Shown here: positions 16,274 to 27,208 of the stretch, in pieces
Layout: each line of letters begins with the position of its first letter
Numbering within the stretch: position 1 is the first letter of the stretch
Assembly: GCA_965214565.1 (NCBI GenBank)
Contig: OZ243951.1
Span: 806,001 to 870,000, forward strand
DNA length: 64,000 nucleotides
Reading direction: 5' to 3'
Source of the DNA: VXYK01 sp965214565
Lineage (GTDB): Bacteria; Actinomycetota; Acidimicrobiia; Acidimicrobiales; Aldehydirespiratoraceae
Program-made: the position numbers and the translations under genes
The notes under the pieces: generated by a model
The model's input: only the letters and a program-made list of their open reading frames with translations
Database searches by the model: none
Told to the model about the DNA's origin: nothing

Positions 16274-18511
16274 TCACTGCTTCCAGTTGTTGTTGCCCCA
16301 GCAGGTGACCGTGCCGTCGGCACGGATCCCGCAGTTGTGGGACCAGCCGGAACTGACGGCCTCGAAGCGTCCGACCGGAGTGTCCGTCTGGGCCCAGTTG
16401 TTGTAACCCCAGCAGATGGCTGCACCATCGGTACGAACCCCGCAACTGTGCAGATTTCCGGCATCAACGGCTTTGAACGTTCCCGCAGGCGCGTCGGACT
16501 GGCCGAAGCTGTCGGCGCCCCAGCAAGCGATCGTGTCGTCGGCGCGGACCCCGCAGCTGTGCCTCACACCAGCGCTGACCGCCTTGAAAGCCCCCTCAGG
16601 CGCGTCAGTCTGGCCACGATCGCTGAGACCCCAGCAGATGATCGAGCCGTCTACCCGGATCCCGCAGCTGTAGTTGAAGCCGTTCGTGAGGGCTCTGAAC
16701 GTTCCAGTCGGCGCTTCCGTCTGACCGAAGCTGTTGGTACCCCGGCAGACGACCGCGTCATCGGCGCGTATCAGACAAGTATGGTTCCAGGCAGTGCTGA
16801 CAGCCTTGTAGCTCCCGGACAGCGCTCCATCCCCGCCCAGCCAGTGGTTGCCCCAGCAGACGACCGAATCATCGACTCGAATCCCGCAACTTTGGGCACC
16901 GCCCGCGCTGACCGCCTTGAAAGCTCCCTCAGGCGCGTCAGTCTGGCCACGATCGTTGAGACCCCAGCAGGTGATTGTGTCGTCGGCGCGTATCGCACAA
17001 CTGTGCCTGTCAGCGGCGCTGACAGCCTCGAAATTCCCAGGTGGCGCACTGTCGGGTTCTGGGGTGTCCAGTCGCCTGCCCCAGTCGTGGGAACCCCAGC
17101 AGGCGATCGTATCGTCGGCGCGAACCCCGCAGCTGTGGCCCCAGCCGGTGCTCACGGCTTTGAACTCGCCGGTCGGCGGGTGCATCTGTCCGGAAAAGTT
17201 GTCGTTGCCCCAGCAGGTGACCGTACCGTCGGTGCGCAGTCCGCAACTATGTTCGAAACCGGTCGTGACGGCTTTGAACATGCCGGCCGGCGCGTCGGTC
17301 TGCCCGGAGTTGTTCTTTCCCCAGCAGGCGACCGTGCCGTCGACCCGGACCCCGCAGTTGTGATACCAGCTGGAACTGACCGTTTGGAACGCGCCGGTCG
17401 GCGCATCAGTCTGGCCAGTCTCGTTGTCGCCCCAACAGGCGACCGTGCCGTCGACCCGGACCCCGCAGTTGTGAAAGAGGCTCGAGCTGACAGCTTTGAA
17501 AGCCCCGACAGGCGCTTCCGCCAGACCGGAGTCGTTGATACCCCGGCAGACGACCGCGTCATCGGCGCGTATCAGACAAGTATGGTTCGCGGCAGTGCTG
17601 ACAGCCTTGTAGTCCCCGGACAGCGCTCCATCCCCGCCCAGCCGATGCCGTCCCCAGCAGATGACCGAGTCATCGACTCGCACCCCGCAACTTTGGGCGC
17701 CGCCAGCGCTGACAGCCTTGAAAGCCCCGTCAGGTGCGTTGGTCTGCCCAGCGTCGTTGTAGCCCCAGCAGGTGATGGTGTCGTCGGCTCGTATCGCACA
17801 ACTGTGCCAGTCAGCGGCGCTGACAGCTTTGAAAGTCGTCTGCGTGTCCTCGACTCTCTCAGTCGCGGGGCCGCAGTCTGGACTCGAGACGTCGACGGTA
17901 ACGTCGGGCCTGTTCTGGGAGCGGTACAGAAACGTGATCATCTGGGCTCGAGTCAACGGATTGTCAGGAGCGAACGTCGAAACCGATGTACCGGTCGTGA
18001 TGCCGGCGTCTGCCGCCCACGACACACCGTCTTGCTGCCAAGCCGCCACAACATCCACAAACCTGTGCGGAGGCGCCGCAGGCTCCCCGAAGAGGCGATG
18101 CAGGAACACCGCCATCTGAGCACGGGTCAACGAATCATCAGGAGAGAACGTGGTAGCAGAAGTGCCTTTGGTGATGCCAAGGTGGGCCATCCACGAAACC
18201 GCATCGTTTTGGGACGTGTCCACCACATCGGTGAACGAATGAGGGTCTGCGACAACCGGTGTGCCCACCATGTTGTAGATCCAGACCGCGGCCTCGCCAC
18301 GGGACACCGGTGCCTCAGGCATGAAACAAGTACCAGCGATATCAGCGATCCCTCCGTCGGTCGACCACTGCACCGCTTCGGTGTACCACGAGCCGTCGGG
18401 CACATCTCCGTATCCCGCAACCGCTCCCGCAGGTGTAGCCGAAGCCAACAACGCCGAAGCCGCCAACAACGTCAGAACCAGAACCGGAAAGCCACCACGA
18501 ACCTTCAACAT
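16274..18511 (-). CDS. Surface protein with three SLH domains and 14 RCC1-type repeats, C-terminally truncated
   Basis: This encodes 745 residues with GGAGGT 6 nt before the ATG. After a signal peptide (VLTLLAASALLASATPAGA), three S-layer-homology domains span about 30-200 (for example FTDVVDTSQNDAVSWMAHLG and SLTRAQMAVFLHRLFG). Fourteen repeats of about 37 residues follow, with the pattern FKAVSxGxxHSCGxRxDxTxxCWGxNxxGQTDAPxG, an RCC1/BNR-like beta-propeller unit. Each repeat has two cysteines. The protein should be exported and held at the cell surface. The last repeat stops early, and related sequence continues out of frame to an IS remnant, so the C-terminus has been lost. The function is unknown. 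Confidence 0.85.
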   Translation of the reverse strand: MLKVRGGFPVLVLTLLAASALLASATPAGAVAGYGDVPDGSWYTEAVQWSTDGGIADIAGTCFMPEAPVSRGEAAVWIYNMVGTPVVADPHSFTDVVDTSQNDAVSWMAHLGITKGTSATTFSPDDSLTRAQMAVFLHRLFGEPAAPPHRFVDVVAAWQQDGVSWAADAGITTGTSVSTFAPDNPLTRAQMITFLYRSQNRPDVTVDVSSPDCGPATERVEDTQTTFKAVSAADWHSCAIRADDTITCWGYNDAGQTNAPDGAFKAVSAGGAQSCGVRVDDSVICWGRHRLGGDGALSGDYKAVSTAANHTCLIRADDAVVCRGINDSGLAEAPVGAFKAVSSSLFHNCGVRVDGTVACWGDNETGQTDAPTGAFQTVSSSWYHNCGVRVDGTVACWGKNNSGQTDAPAGMFKAVTTGFEHSCGLRTDGTVTCWGNDNFSGQMHPPTGEFKAVSTGWGHSCGVRADDTIACWGSHDWGRRLDTPEPDSAPPGNFEAVSAADRHSCAIRADDTITCWGLNDRGQTDAPEGAFKAVSAGGAQSCGIRVDDSVVCWGNHWLGGDGALSGSYKAVSTAWNHTCLIRADDAVVCRGTNSFGQTEAPTGTFRALTNGFNYSCGIRVDGSIICWGLSDRGQTDAPEGAFKAVSAGVRHSCGVRADDTIACWGADSFGQSDAPAGTFKAVDAGNLHSCGVRTDGAAICWGYNNWAQTDTPVGRFEAVSSGWSHNCGIRADGTVTCWGNNNWKQ
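16730..17640 (-). repeat. Seven-repeat super-block duplication inside the RCC1 region
   Basis: The DNA around 16730-16845 is nearly identical to that around 17522-17640, about 790 bp away. At protein level repeats 1-3 match repeats 8-10 (for example LGGDGALSGxYKAVSTA and CLIRADDAVVCRG). So 14 repeats arose from a seven-repeat block duplicated in tandem. Confidence 0.75.
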
Positions 18512-18667
18512 CGAGCTACCTCCGAGAGCGGGCGACTATCACAAGCGGCAACGGTAACAGGTCTGGCTCTTCTCGCTTCCCGTTGCTTGATGGTCGATCC
18601 CAGTTAGCTAGGGACCCGATAGACAGATACCGTTCCACGCAAGCGAAGCGACCCGAAAGCAACATTC

Positions 18668-19482
18668 ATGGCGCAGACCTCCACGCGGCAAACCCAGAGC
18701 CAACACGAGGTCGCGCCCGTCCATCGACGACCGAAGCAGCTTCCTTGGCCTCTGAACCTCTACCAGTCCGCGATCGGCAAGAAGTACGCGATGGCGATCT
18801 CGGGGATCGGTCTGCTCGGTTTCGTCGTCGTCCACATGATCGGCAACCTGCACCTCTACGAGGGCCCGGTGCAGGTACACGAGTACGGTGAGGCCCTTCG
18901 TGATCTCGGCGGACACCTGGCCCCCCGCACCTTCCTGTTGTGGGTGATGCGCCTCGGACTCATCGCCATGTTCGCGATCCACATCCACAGCGCCTACTCA
19001 CTCAGCCGCATGAGCCTGAAAGCCGACGATTCATACTCCGGCAAGCGCAACTACACCGCTGCGAATTTCGCCAGCCGCACGATGCGCTGGACCGGCCCGA
19101 TCGTGCTGCTCTACCTGCTGTTCCACCTCGCCGACCTCACCTGGGGCTGGTGGCTCGGCGACGATTACGTGCGCGGCGACATCTACCACAATGTGGTCGA
19201 ATCGATGAGTTCTCTGCCAGTCGCGATCATCTATATCGTCGCCAACGTTGCGCTGGCAGTCCACATCTTCCACGGCACATGGTCGATGTTCCAGACCCTG
19301 GGGATCAACAACCCCAAGTTCAACGATCTGCGCCGCGGCATCGCCGGAACCCTCGCCGCGGTGATCCTGATCGGGAACCTGAGCTTCCCGATCGCCGTTC
19401 AAGCGGGCCTGCTCAACGAAGACAACCGCTCCGTCCCAGTCGGAGAGTTCAACCCCGATTCACACACCAACGAGGGGTCCTG

Positions 19483-19483
<1 letters not shown>
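18668..19483 (+). CDS. sdhC: Succinate dehydrogenase cytochrome b558 subunit
   Basis: This encodes 271 residues with five predicted membrane helices, the b558-type single-subunit anchor, so no sdhD is needed. Haem-ligand histidines occur in VVHMIGNLHLY, AIHIHSAYS, YLLFHLADLTWGWW and AVHIFHGTWSMF. It anchors the flavoprotein and iron-sulfur subunits and passes electrons to quinone. It begins the sdhCAB operon, and its TGA overlaps the sdhA ATG by one base. Confidence 0.93.
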
Positions 19484-21402
<1,919 letters not shown>

Positions 21403-21412
21403 GGGCAAAGAG

Positions 21413-22213
21413 ATGAGCACGCAGGAAATCAGCAGTACCTCCGAGACCAGGATGCTGAACCTCAAGCTGAGGATCTGGCGCCAGGACGGACCGCACGCCG
21501 AAGGGTCGTTCCTCGACGTTGACGCCGACCAGATCCCCACCGACGCCTCGTTCCTGGAGATGCTCGACATGGTCAACGAGCGGTTGATCGAGGACGACGT
21601 CGAGCCCATCACCTTCCCTCACGACTGCCGGGAGGGGATCTGCGGAACCTGTGGCGTGATGATCAACGGTCAAGCCCACGGACCAGAGAAGGCCACCGCC
21701 ACCTGCCAGCTGCACATGCGCAAGTTCAGCGACGGCGACCAGATCGTGATCGAGCCGTGGCGCGCCGCCGCCTTCCCGGTGCTGAAGGACCTCATGGTCG
21801 ACCGCCGGGTCTTCGACCGGATCATCGAAGCGGGCGGGTACATCTCCGCCCCCACCGGCACGCCACAGGACGCCAACGAGATGCCGGTCCCAAAAGAGGT
21901 TGCTGACACAGCGATGGACGCCGCAGCCTGCATCGGTTGCGGTGCCTGCGTGGCTGCTTGTCCCAACTCTGCGGCCCAACTGTTCACCGCGGCCAAACTC
22001 GCCCACCTCAACGTGCTGCCGCAGGGCCAACCCGAGCGATGGAAGCGCACCGAGGCGATGGTCGAGACGATGGAGGACTACTTCGGTTCCTGCACCAACC
22101 ACGGTGAGTGCCATGAGGCATGCCCCAAAGAGATCCCCCTCGACTTCATTGCCTTCATGAACCGCGACTACATCAAGTCGAAGAGCAAGAACCGCAGTCT
22201 CGCCAGTCAATAG
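21413..22213 (+). CDS. sdhB: Succinate dehydrogenase iron-sulfur subunit
   Basis: This encodes 266 residues and starts 10 nt after sdhA. The N-terminal ferredoxin domain has the [2Fe-2S] motif CREGICGTCG followed by a distal Cys in TCQLH. The C-terminal domain has CIGCGACVAACP and later Cys residues in SCTNHGECHEACPKEIP for the [4Fe-4S] and [3Fe-4S] clusters. It relays electrons from SdhA to the haem/quinone site. It is the last gene of the operon; a strong terminator lies about 390 bp downstream. Confidence 0.95.
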   Translation: MSTQEISSTSETRMLNLKLRIWRQDGPHAEGSFLDVDADQIPTDASFLEMLDMVNERLIEDDVEPITFPHDCREGICGTCGVMINGQAHGPEKATATCQLHMRKFSDGDQIVIEPWRAAAFPVLKDLMVDRRVFDRIIEAGGYISAPTGTPQDANEMPVPKEVADTAMDAAACIGCGACVAACPNSAAQLFTAAKLAHLNVLPQGQPERWKRTEAMVETMEDYFGSCTNHGECHEACPKEIPLDFIAFMNRDYIKSKSKNRSLASQ

Positions 22214-22599
22214 CTCCGGTTCGCCGATCCACGCTCTGGTGCAGCGCGGCCGCGTCGCTGTCGGTATTGCTTGACGTGTCTGTCCATCTGTGGAACAGTG
22301 ACCAGTGTCACACCTCGGTAGATAGGTTGATTCCGCTCGGTTGAGGCGAACGCCTCAACCCCTCAACTGCTCTGCCTGTGACGGAAGGGAGGAAGCGCAC
22401 GACGAAAGCAGGTATTCGGACAGGAATTCGAAAATGGCCGATACCCCTGCACTCTTCTTGCCATACGAACCCACGTTGCACCGTGGACGGGACCGCTCCC
22501 ACAAGCTTCTCGCGCCCGATGCGCCCAAGAGGCGACCGGAGAAGCGCTTAGAGAGAAGATCCCAAAGGCCGCAGCAACGTGACGAGGACCTCTCTCGAA
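22214..22599. other. Gene-poor interval after sdhB
   Basis: No convincing gene was found. One plus-strand frame (ATG at 22434) has a weak AGGA site but runs through the terminator at 22600, so I did not call it. Given the hairpin at 22339 and the strong terminator at the end, the interval could instead specify a noncoding RNA or a long sdh 3' region. Confidence 0.4.
22339..22360 (+). other. Perfect inverted repeat in the sdhB 3' region
   Basis: GGTTGAGGCG-AA-CGCCTCAACC is a 10-bp perfect stem about 125 bp after sdhB. It has no T-run. It could be an mRNA 3' stabiliser, part of a noncoding RNA or a protein site. Confidence 0.4.
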
Positions 22600-22641
22600 C
22601 AGGTGGGGTGTCCCTGACGGGACACCCCACCTGTAGTTTTA
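22600..22641 (+). terminator. Strong Rho-independent terminator
   Basis: A perfect 15-bp stem (CAGGTGGGGTGTCCC, loop TGAC) is followed by TAGTTTTAT. It separates the sdh transcript, or an RNA encoded in the interval after it, from the DUF368 gene. Confidence 0.9.
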
Positions 22642-22706
22642 TCTCCCAGCCTGGCAGAGCGCCCGCCCGCGGGTAGCTTTGCCGACGTGCCTGCAGTGAC
22701 TGCGAC

Positions 22707-23660
22707 ATGACAGCCGACAAGGCAGAGTCCCCGGGTGGCGCGGTCCGCCGATACGGAAGGTTCCTCGGATGCGGGCTGTTGATGGGCGCTGCCGATATCG
22801 TCCCCGGCGTTTCCGGGGGGACCATCGCTCTGGTGCTGGGGATCTACCAGCGCCTGATCCATGCCGTCCGCAACGCCGCAAAGACCCTCTTTATCGTCAC
22901 AAAGGGCGACCTGAGGCGAGCTTCGGCCAGCTTTCGATCACTCGATTTCGGCTTTCTCGTCCCACTGGGAATCGGCATCGTTGTGGCCGTCGGATCGTTG
23001 GCCAGCGTGATCGAGACGCAGCTTCACGACAACCCTGAAGAAATGGCGGGGCTCTTCTTCGGACTGATCGCCGCCTCGATTGTCGTTTCACTAAGACTCA
23101 TCAGCCGACCAACCGCAGTCCATTACGGGATGATGGCCACAGTCGGGGCAGTCCTGTTCGTGGTGCTCGGCTATCAGTCCGGGCCGGTGTCCGACCCCGC
23201 TCCGATCATCCTGGTCGGCTCGGGCGCGCTTGCCATATGCGCCATGATCCTCCCGGGCATCTCCGGTTCGTTCATTCTGTTGATGATCGGCATGTACAGC
23301 GCCGTCATCGGCGCGGTCAGTGACCGTATTTTCGCTGACATCGTCTTCGTCGGGTTGGGTGCCGCGATCGGCCTTGCCCTGTTCTCGTCGGCACTCGGCT
23401 GGGTCATGGACAGGCACGGCGACCCGCTCACCGCAGCCATGATCGGGCTGATGCTCGGTTCGTTGAGAGTGTTGTGGCCCTGGCCCAACGGGGTGGGCGT
23501 GATCTCGCAGCGACATGCCGACGTCATCGACGGCACGGGGTTGGCTTGGCCCGCATCGGACGATCTGCTGACACCGCTGATCCTTGCGGTGTTGGCCTTC
23601 GCCGTGGTGATCGGCTTGGCGAAGGCAAGTGAAACCCTTGCTGCGAGGGAACACAATTGA
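22707..23660 (+). CDS. DUF368 membrane protein (polyprenyl-phosphate transporter family)
   Basis: This encodes 317 residues, mostly hydrophobic with 8-9 predicted helices. The family's hallmark GLLMGAADIVPGVSGGT near residue 25 recurs as a second glycine/proline loop, CAMILPGISGSF, at about 175, a two-fold repeat. Members of this family (PopT) were shown to recycle undecaprenyl phosphate across the membrane for envelope synthesis, and that is the likely role here. Nothing obvious precedes the ATG as a ribosome site. Confidence 0.88.
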   Translation: MTADKAESPGGAVRRYGRFLGCGLLMGAADIVPGVSGGTIALVLGIYQRLIHAVRNAAKTLFIVTKGDLRRASASFRSLDFGFLVPLGIGIVVAVGSLASVIETQLHDNPEEMAGLFFGLIAASIVVSLRLISRPTAVHYGMMATVGAVLFVVLGYQSGPVSDPAPIILVGSGALAICAMILPGISGSFILLMIGMYSAVIGAVSDRIFADIVFVGLGAAIGLALFSSALGWVMDRHGDPLTAAMIGLMLGSLRVLWPWPNGVGVISQRHADVIDGTGLAWPASDDLLTPLILAVLAFAVVIGLAKASETLAAREHN

Positions 23661-23744
23661 TCGCGGCACAGTTGATCCCAGCACGCTGGGTTCTGCCACG
23701 CCCTATCCTGGCTCTGATGAACACGAGGTTCGGATCCGGGTGAC

Positions 23745-24101
23745 ATGAGCACGGTCGCGTCTGCACAGTGGATCGCGCAACGCCAACGCAAGGTTGCCGA
23801 ACACGAGTTCAGTGCCGAGTTGACACTGACGATCGAGCAGCGGATAACCGGCGATCTCGAAGATGTCTGGCATGTGGAGATCGACGCAGGCCAGGTGACC
23901 TTTCGCAGCGGTCCACACCCGAACCCCACCCTGACCCTGACCGCCTCTCAATCCACGACCGAGGCAATCCGCAACGGCAGGCAGTCTGCGCAGCGGGCGT
24001 TTCTAGACGGTGAACTGAAAGTCGGCGGCGATATCACCGCGCTGCTCGACAGCCACATCCAACTGGAGAGGTTGGCCGCACTGCTGACGGCACCTATTTG
24101 A
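23745..24101 (+). CDS. SCP2-like sterol/lipid carrier domain protein
   Basis: This encodes 118 residues consisting of one SCP2-type domain: VWHVEIDAGQVTF, then PNPTLTLTASQSTTEAIRNG, then AFLDGELKVGGDITALLD. Such proteins bind lipids or acyl-CoA in a hydrophobic tunnel. It overlaps the convergent Fpg/Nei gene by 8 bp. Confidence 0.8.
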   Translation: MSTVASAQWIAQRQRKVAEHEFSAELTLTIEQRITGDLEDVWHVEIDAGQVTFRSGPHPNPTLTLTASQSTTEAIRNGRQSAQRAFLDGELKVGGDITALLDSHIQLERLAALLTAPI

Positions 24102-24930
24102 GGAATCTGCTGGTTGTGTTGTCGGCGAGGATCTTGCCGCCTGTCTGGCACGTCGGACAGTAGGCCACCGTGTAGCGCCGATACTCGACAGAGCGCACCA
24201 GGTCGTCACAGGTGCTGCACGGCGACCCGACCCGATGGTGGACCTCACTGGGTCGATCCGCCGAACGGCCGATGTCGTCGAGCGTCCGCTCGAAGGCAAG
24301 GTGCCGGTCGATCACCGAGACAGTCTCCCGGTGGAACCGGTCGACCTCGTCGTCGCTCAACTTTGTGGTCATGGCGAACGGCGAGAGTCTCGCGGCATGC
24401 AGAATCTCGTTGGAGAGCAGACGTCCTACGCCTGCGATCCGTCGCTGATCCCGCAAGAATCCGTGGACTCGGGTGTTGTCGGATGCGAGGGCCGAAACGA
24501 AGTCCGCGCGGCTGACGTCCCGTGCCTCAACTCCGAGATAACCGACCGGCTCCTGGATGGTCGGGTCCCCTGTCACCAGCCAGACGCCCGCTTTGTGCTC
24601 GGTACCGGCTTCGGTCATCAGCATGGCCCGACCGTCGACGAAGACCCAACGGGCCATTCCCGAACGCGGATTCCGTGCCTGTCTCGGGTCAGGTCGGAGG
24701 CGGCCCCCCTGCATCAGGTGGAGCACGAAAGTGAAATCGCCGAAGTGCAGGAACAGGTACTTGCCACGGCTCGCCGTGGCGGTCAATTCATGGCCGTAGA
24801 CCTCTCGGGGAGACGGTGCATAGGTCTTGAGCGCACTCATGTGAAGCGGAACGAAAGCGCTCAGTTCCGCACCCGCAAACTCGCGGGCGAGGCGCTCGGC
24901 ATGAGCCACGATCTCGGGCAACTCCGGCAT
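24094..24930 (-). CDS. Fpg/Nei-family DNA glycosylase/AP lyase
   Basis: This encodes 278 residues starting at MPELPE, with the catalytic Pro/Glu pair; an upstream in-frame ATG at 25035 would overlap mscS and is rejected. The H2TH region (GVGRLLSNEILHAARLSP) and a C-terminal zinc finger (CSTC..CPTC) are present. The Asn usually found after GVG/GIG is Arg here, so lesion specificity may differ from classical 8-oxoguanine glycosylase. It begins 19 nt after mscS and is probably cotranscribed with it. Confidence 0.87.
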   Translation of the reverse strand: MPELPEIVAHAERLAREFAGAELSAFVPLHMSALKTYAPSPREVYGHELTATASRGKYLFLHFGDFTFVLHLMQGGRLRPDPRQARNPRSGMARWVFVDGRAMLMTEAGTEHKAGVWLVTGDPTIQEPVGYLGVEARDVSRADFVSALASDNTRVHGFLRDQRRIAGVGRLLSNEILHAARLSPFAMTTKLSDDEVDRFHRETVSVIDRHLAFERTLDDIGRSADRPSEVHHRVGSPCSTCDDLVRSVEYRRYTVAYCPTCQTGGKILADNTTSRFLK

Positions 24931-24949
24931 ATACCAATCCCCAGGCCCT

Positions 24950-25927
24950 CTAGGAACCCGACTGCTGATCGCTTCGACGCAGACCAGGAAGCCGCCAATG
25001 CGCAACGCGGCGTTCCGGATCGGCTTCGGGCTCATCCAGCCCCGGACGAGACATGTTCACGACGTCAACCTGGCCCTCGTACAGCTCACCGGACTCAGCC
25101 GCTCCGCTCCAAACAACCCTCTGCGGGAAGGCGATCGTGATCGACTCCGCCGCGAAAGCTTGATGGATCGCAAGCACGAGATCATGGCGGGCAGCACGCT
25201 CCGAAGGAACGTCGCTCCCATGCCAGTACAGAACGATGAAACCGATGCTGGAATCACCGAAACCCTCCAAGAACACCTCCGGCTCCGGATCCAGCAGCAC
25301 ACGAGGAACCCTCTCCAGCGCATCGTAGATCACACCGGTGGCGTGCTGAAGGTCGGTGTCGTATGCCACGCCCACGGCCAACTCGCTGCGCCGCACCGGA
25401 TCCCGGGTCAGGTTGACGATGGTGGCATTGGCGACATTGGCGTTCGGAACCCGGATGTGTCTCCCGTCGCGAGTCTTGACTTGGGTGGTGAGCGAGTCGA
25501 TGTCCTCCACGGTCCCGATGTAGCCGTCGAGCTCTACGGTGTCGCCCACCGTGTAGGGCCTGCGGGTCTGCAACAGCAGCGACGACACGAAGTTGCCGAC
25601 CACACCCTGGAGCGCCAGCGCCAGAACCAGACCTCCGAGCCCCAGAGCGCCGAGCAGCGGACCCACCCGCACCCCGAGGCTCGTCAGCGCATACGACAAC
25701 CCGACAAGAAACACCGCATAGGCCGAGAGCCGCCCGGTGATGATCGCCGCGAAACCAGGCCCGAGGCCGCGCGAAACGACTCTGCGCAGCACTCTGGAGA
25801 CGACCACAGCCAACAACACCGAGCCGACGAGCACCGCTGCTGCCCTGATCCAGTCCCCGCCGGTCAGGGGGTCGTCCAGCAGCGCGGCGCTGTCGGACTG
25901 GGCCAGCACAGCCACGAACCAGGTCAT
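24950..25927 (-). CDS. MscS-family mechanosensitive channel
   Basis: This encodes 325 residues with three predicted membrane helices. The pore-lining segment LGLGGLVLALALQGVVGNF is followed by the beta domain RPYTVGDTVELDGYIGTVEDI and IRVPNANVANATIVN, both diagnostic for MscS. The C-terminal cytoplasmic cage is present and is followed by a polar tail of about 45 residues. It protects against hypo-osmotic shock. Confidence 0.9.
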   Translation of the reverse strand: MTWFVAVLAQSDSAALLDDPLTGGDWIRAAAVLVGSVLLAVVVSRVLRRVVSRGLGPGFAAIITGRLSAYAVFLVGLSYALTSLGVRVGPLLGALGLGGLVLALALQGVVGNFVSSLLLQTRRPYTVGDTVELDGYIGTVEDIDSLTTQVKTRDGRHIRVPNANVANATIVNLTRDPVRRSELAVGVAYDTDLQHATGVIYDALERVPRVLLDPEPEVFLEGFGDSSIGFIVLYWHGSDVPSERAARHDLVLAIHQAFAAESITIAFPQRVVWSGAAESGELYEGQVDVVNMSRPGLDEPEADPERRVAHWRLPGLRRSDQQSGS

Positions 25928-26000
25928 TGGCGATCAAGTCTGCCATAGGCGGCCGCGACGGTCCAGAGCCCGCCGGTCCCGGATCAGGTTCAGTTTCGCC

Positions 26001-26987
26001 TCAGATCAGCCCGAGCTCGCGCACTGTTTCACGTTCCTCGGCCAGCTCAGCGACCGACGCATCGATACGGCTCCGCGAGAACTCGTTGATTTCCAGTCCA
26101 GCGACCACCGAATACTCACCGCCTGCACAGGTAACGGGGAACGACGACATCAAACCCTCTGCAACGCCGTAGGAGCCGTCGGAGGCGATCGCCATCGAGA
26201 CCCAGTCCCCGTCGGCAATTCCCAGAATCCAGTCGTGGACATGGTCCACCGCGGCCGAAGCCGCCGAAGCCGCCGAAGACAACCCGCGCGCCTCGATGAT
26301 GGCCGCCCCGCGCTGTTGCACGGTGGGAATGAAAGTGTCTGCCAGCCAGGCCTGATCCCCGATCGCCGAGGCCGCATTGGACCCGTTGACCGTGCAGTGG
26401 AACACGTCGGGATACTGGGTCGCAGAGTGGTTGCCCCAGATCGTCATCCTCTTGATGTCGTTCACCGACGCATCGAGCCTGTTCGCCAACTGAGCCATCG
26501 CCCGGTTGTGGTCCAAGCGGGTCATGGCGGTGAACCGATCGTCGGGAACGTCCGGCGCGTTGTTCATCGCGATGAGCGCGTTGGTGTTGGCCGGGTTGCC
26601 GACGACCAGCACTCTCACGTCGTCAGCTGCATTGTTGTTGATCGCCTTGCCCTGCACCGTGAAGATCGCCCCGTTGGCTTCGAGCAGGTCCTTGCGTTCC
26701 ATGCCTTTGGAGCGCGGCCGGGAACCCACCAGCAGTGCAATGTTGGCCCCTTCGAATGCGATGTTCGGATTGTCTGACTGGGTGATACCGGCGAGCAGTG
26801 GAAAAGCTCCGTCATCGAGTTCCATCGCCACCCCCTCGAGCGCGTTCATCGCGGGCGGGATTTCAAGCAGTTGCAGGACTACCGGCTGGTCCGGCCCCAG
26901 CATGGAACCGCTGGCGATTCGGAACAGGAGGCTGTATCCGATCTGACCGGCGGCTCCGCTTACAGCAACGCGAACAGGATCATTCAT
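26001..26987 (-). CDS. mdh: Malate dehydrogenase
   Basis: This encodes 328 residues from the third in-frame ATG, at 26987; GAGG lies 6 nt upstream, and the two ATGs four and two codons earlier fit less well. The Rossmann loop is GAAGQIGYSLLF, the substrate-binding loop contains SRPRSKGMERKDLL, and the active-site His is in WGNHSATQYPD. The length and motifs match the NAD-dependent cytosolic-type MDH family. It interconverts malate and oxaloacetate in the TCA cycle, alongside sdh, suc and icd in the same window. Confidence 0.95.
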   Translation of the reverse strand: MNDPVRVAVSGAAGQIGYSLLFRIASGSMLGPDQPVVLQLLEIPPAMNALEGVAMELDDGAFPLLAGITQSDNPNIAFEGANIALLVGSRPRSKGMERKDLLEANGAIFTVQGKAINNNAADDVRVLVVGNPANTNALIAMNNAPDVPDDRFTAMTRLDHNRAMAQLANRLDASVNDIKRMTIWGNHSATQYPDVFHCTVNGSNAASAIGDQAWLADTFIPTVQQRGAAIIEARGLSSAASAASAAVDHVHDWILGIADGDWVSMAIASDGSYGVAEGLMSSFPVTCAGGEYSVVAGLEINEFSRSRIDASVAELAEERETVRELGLI

Positions 26988-27149
26988 TGGCATCCTCATT
27001 CATGAGCAACGTGGGGTATCCAAAATGCGGAGAATTGGCGCACCGCGCTGAACGCTAGCAGCGAGACCACCGGGCATTGCGAATAGTGCCAAATTCCCTC
27101 GCCGAACGGCTCGGCCTCTCGCACCAGTGCGTCTTTCCCGATCTAACCC

Positions 27150-27197
27150 TTGAATCTCGGCCCGTCATACGTATACTTGCGTGAAATAGCCGTATAC
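27150..27197 (+). promoter_or_regulatory. Promoter and candidate operator of the toxin-antitoxin pair
   Basis: TTGAAT at 27150 and TATACT at 27172, spaced by 16 bp, form a good housekeeping-type promoter ending about 30 nt before the antitoxin ATG. Two GTATAC palindromes (27171 and 27192) are exactly 21 bp apart, two helical turns. One overlaps the -10 box, which suits repression by an antitoxin. Confidence 0.6.
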
Positions 27198-27208
27198 AAA
27201 AGCCACCG

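Noticed and set aside
16337..18607. 756-codon plus-strand frame opposite the SLH/RCC1 gene
   Set aside because: It is a mirror of a repetitive GC-rich gene. It shows no domain, whereas the minus strand has a ribosome site, signal peptide, SLH and RCC1 motifs.
22341..22676. 111-codon plus-strand frame after sdhB
   Set aside because: It runs through a perfect intrinsic terminator and has a weak start; the composition is not protein-like.
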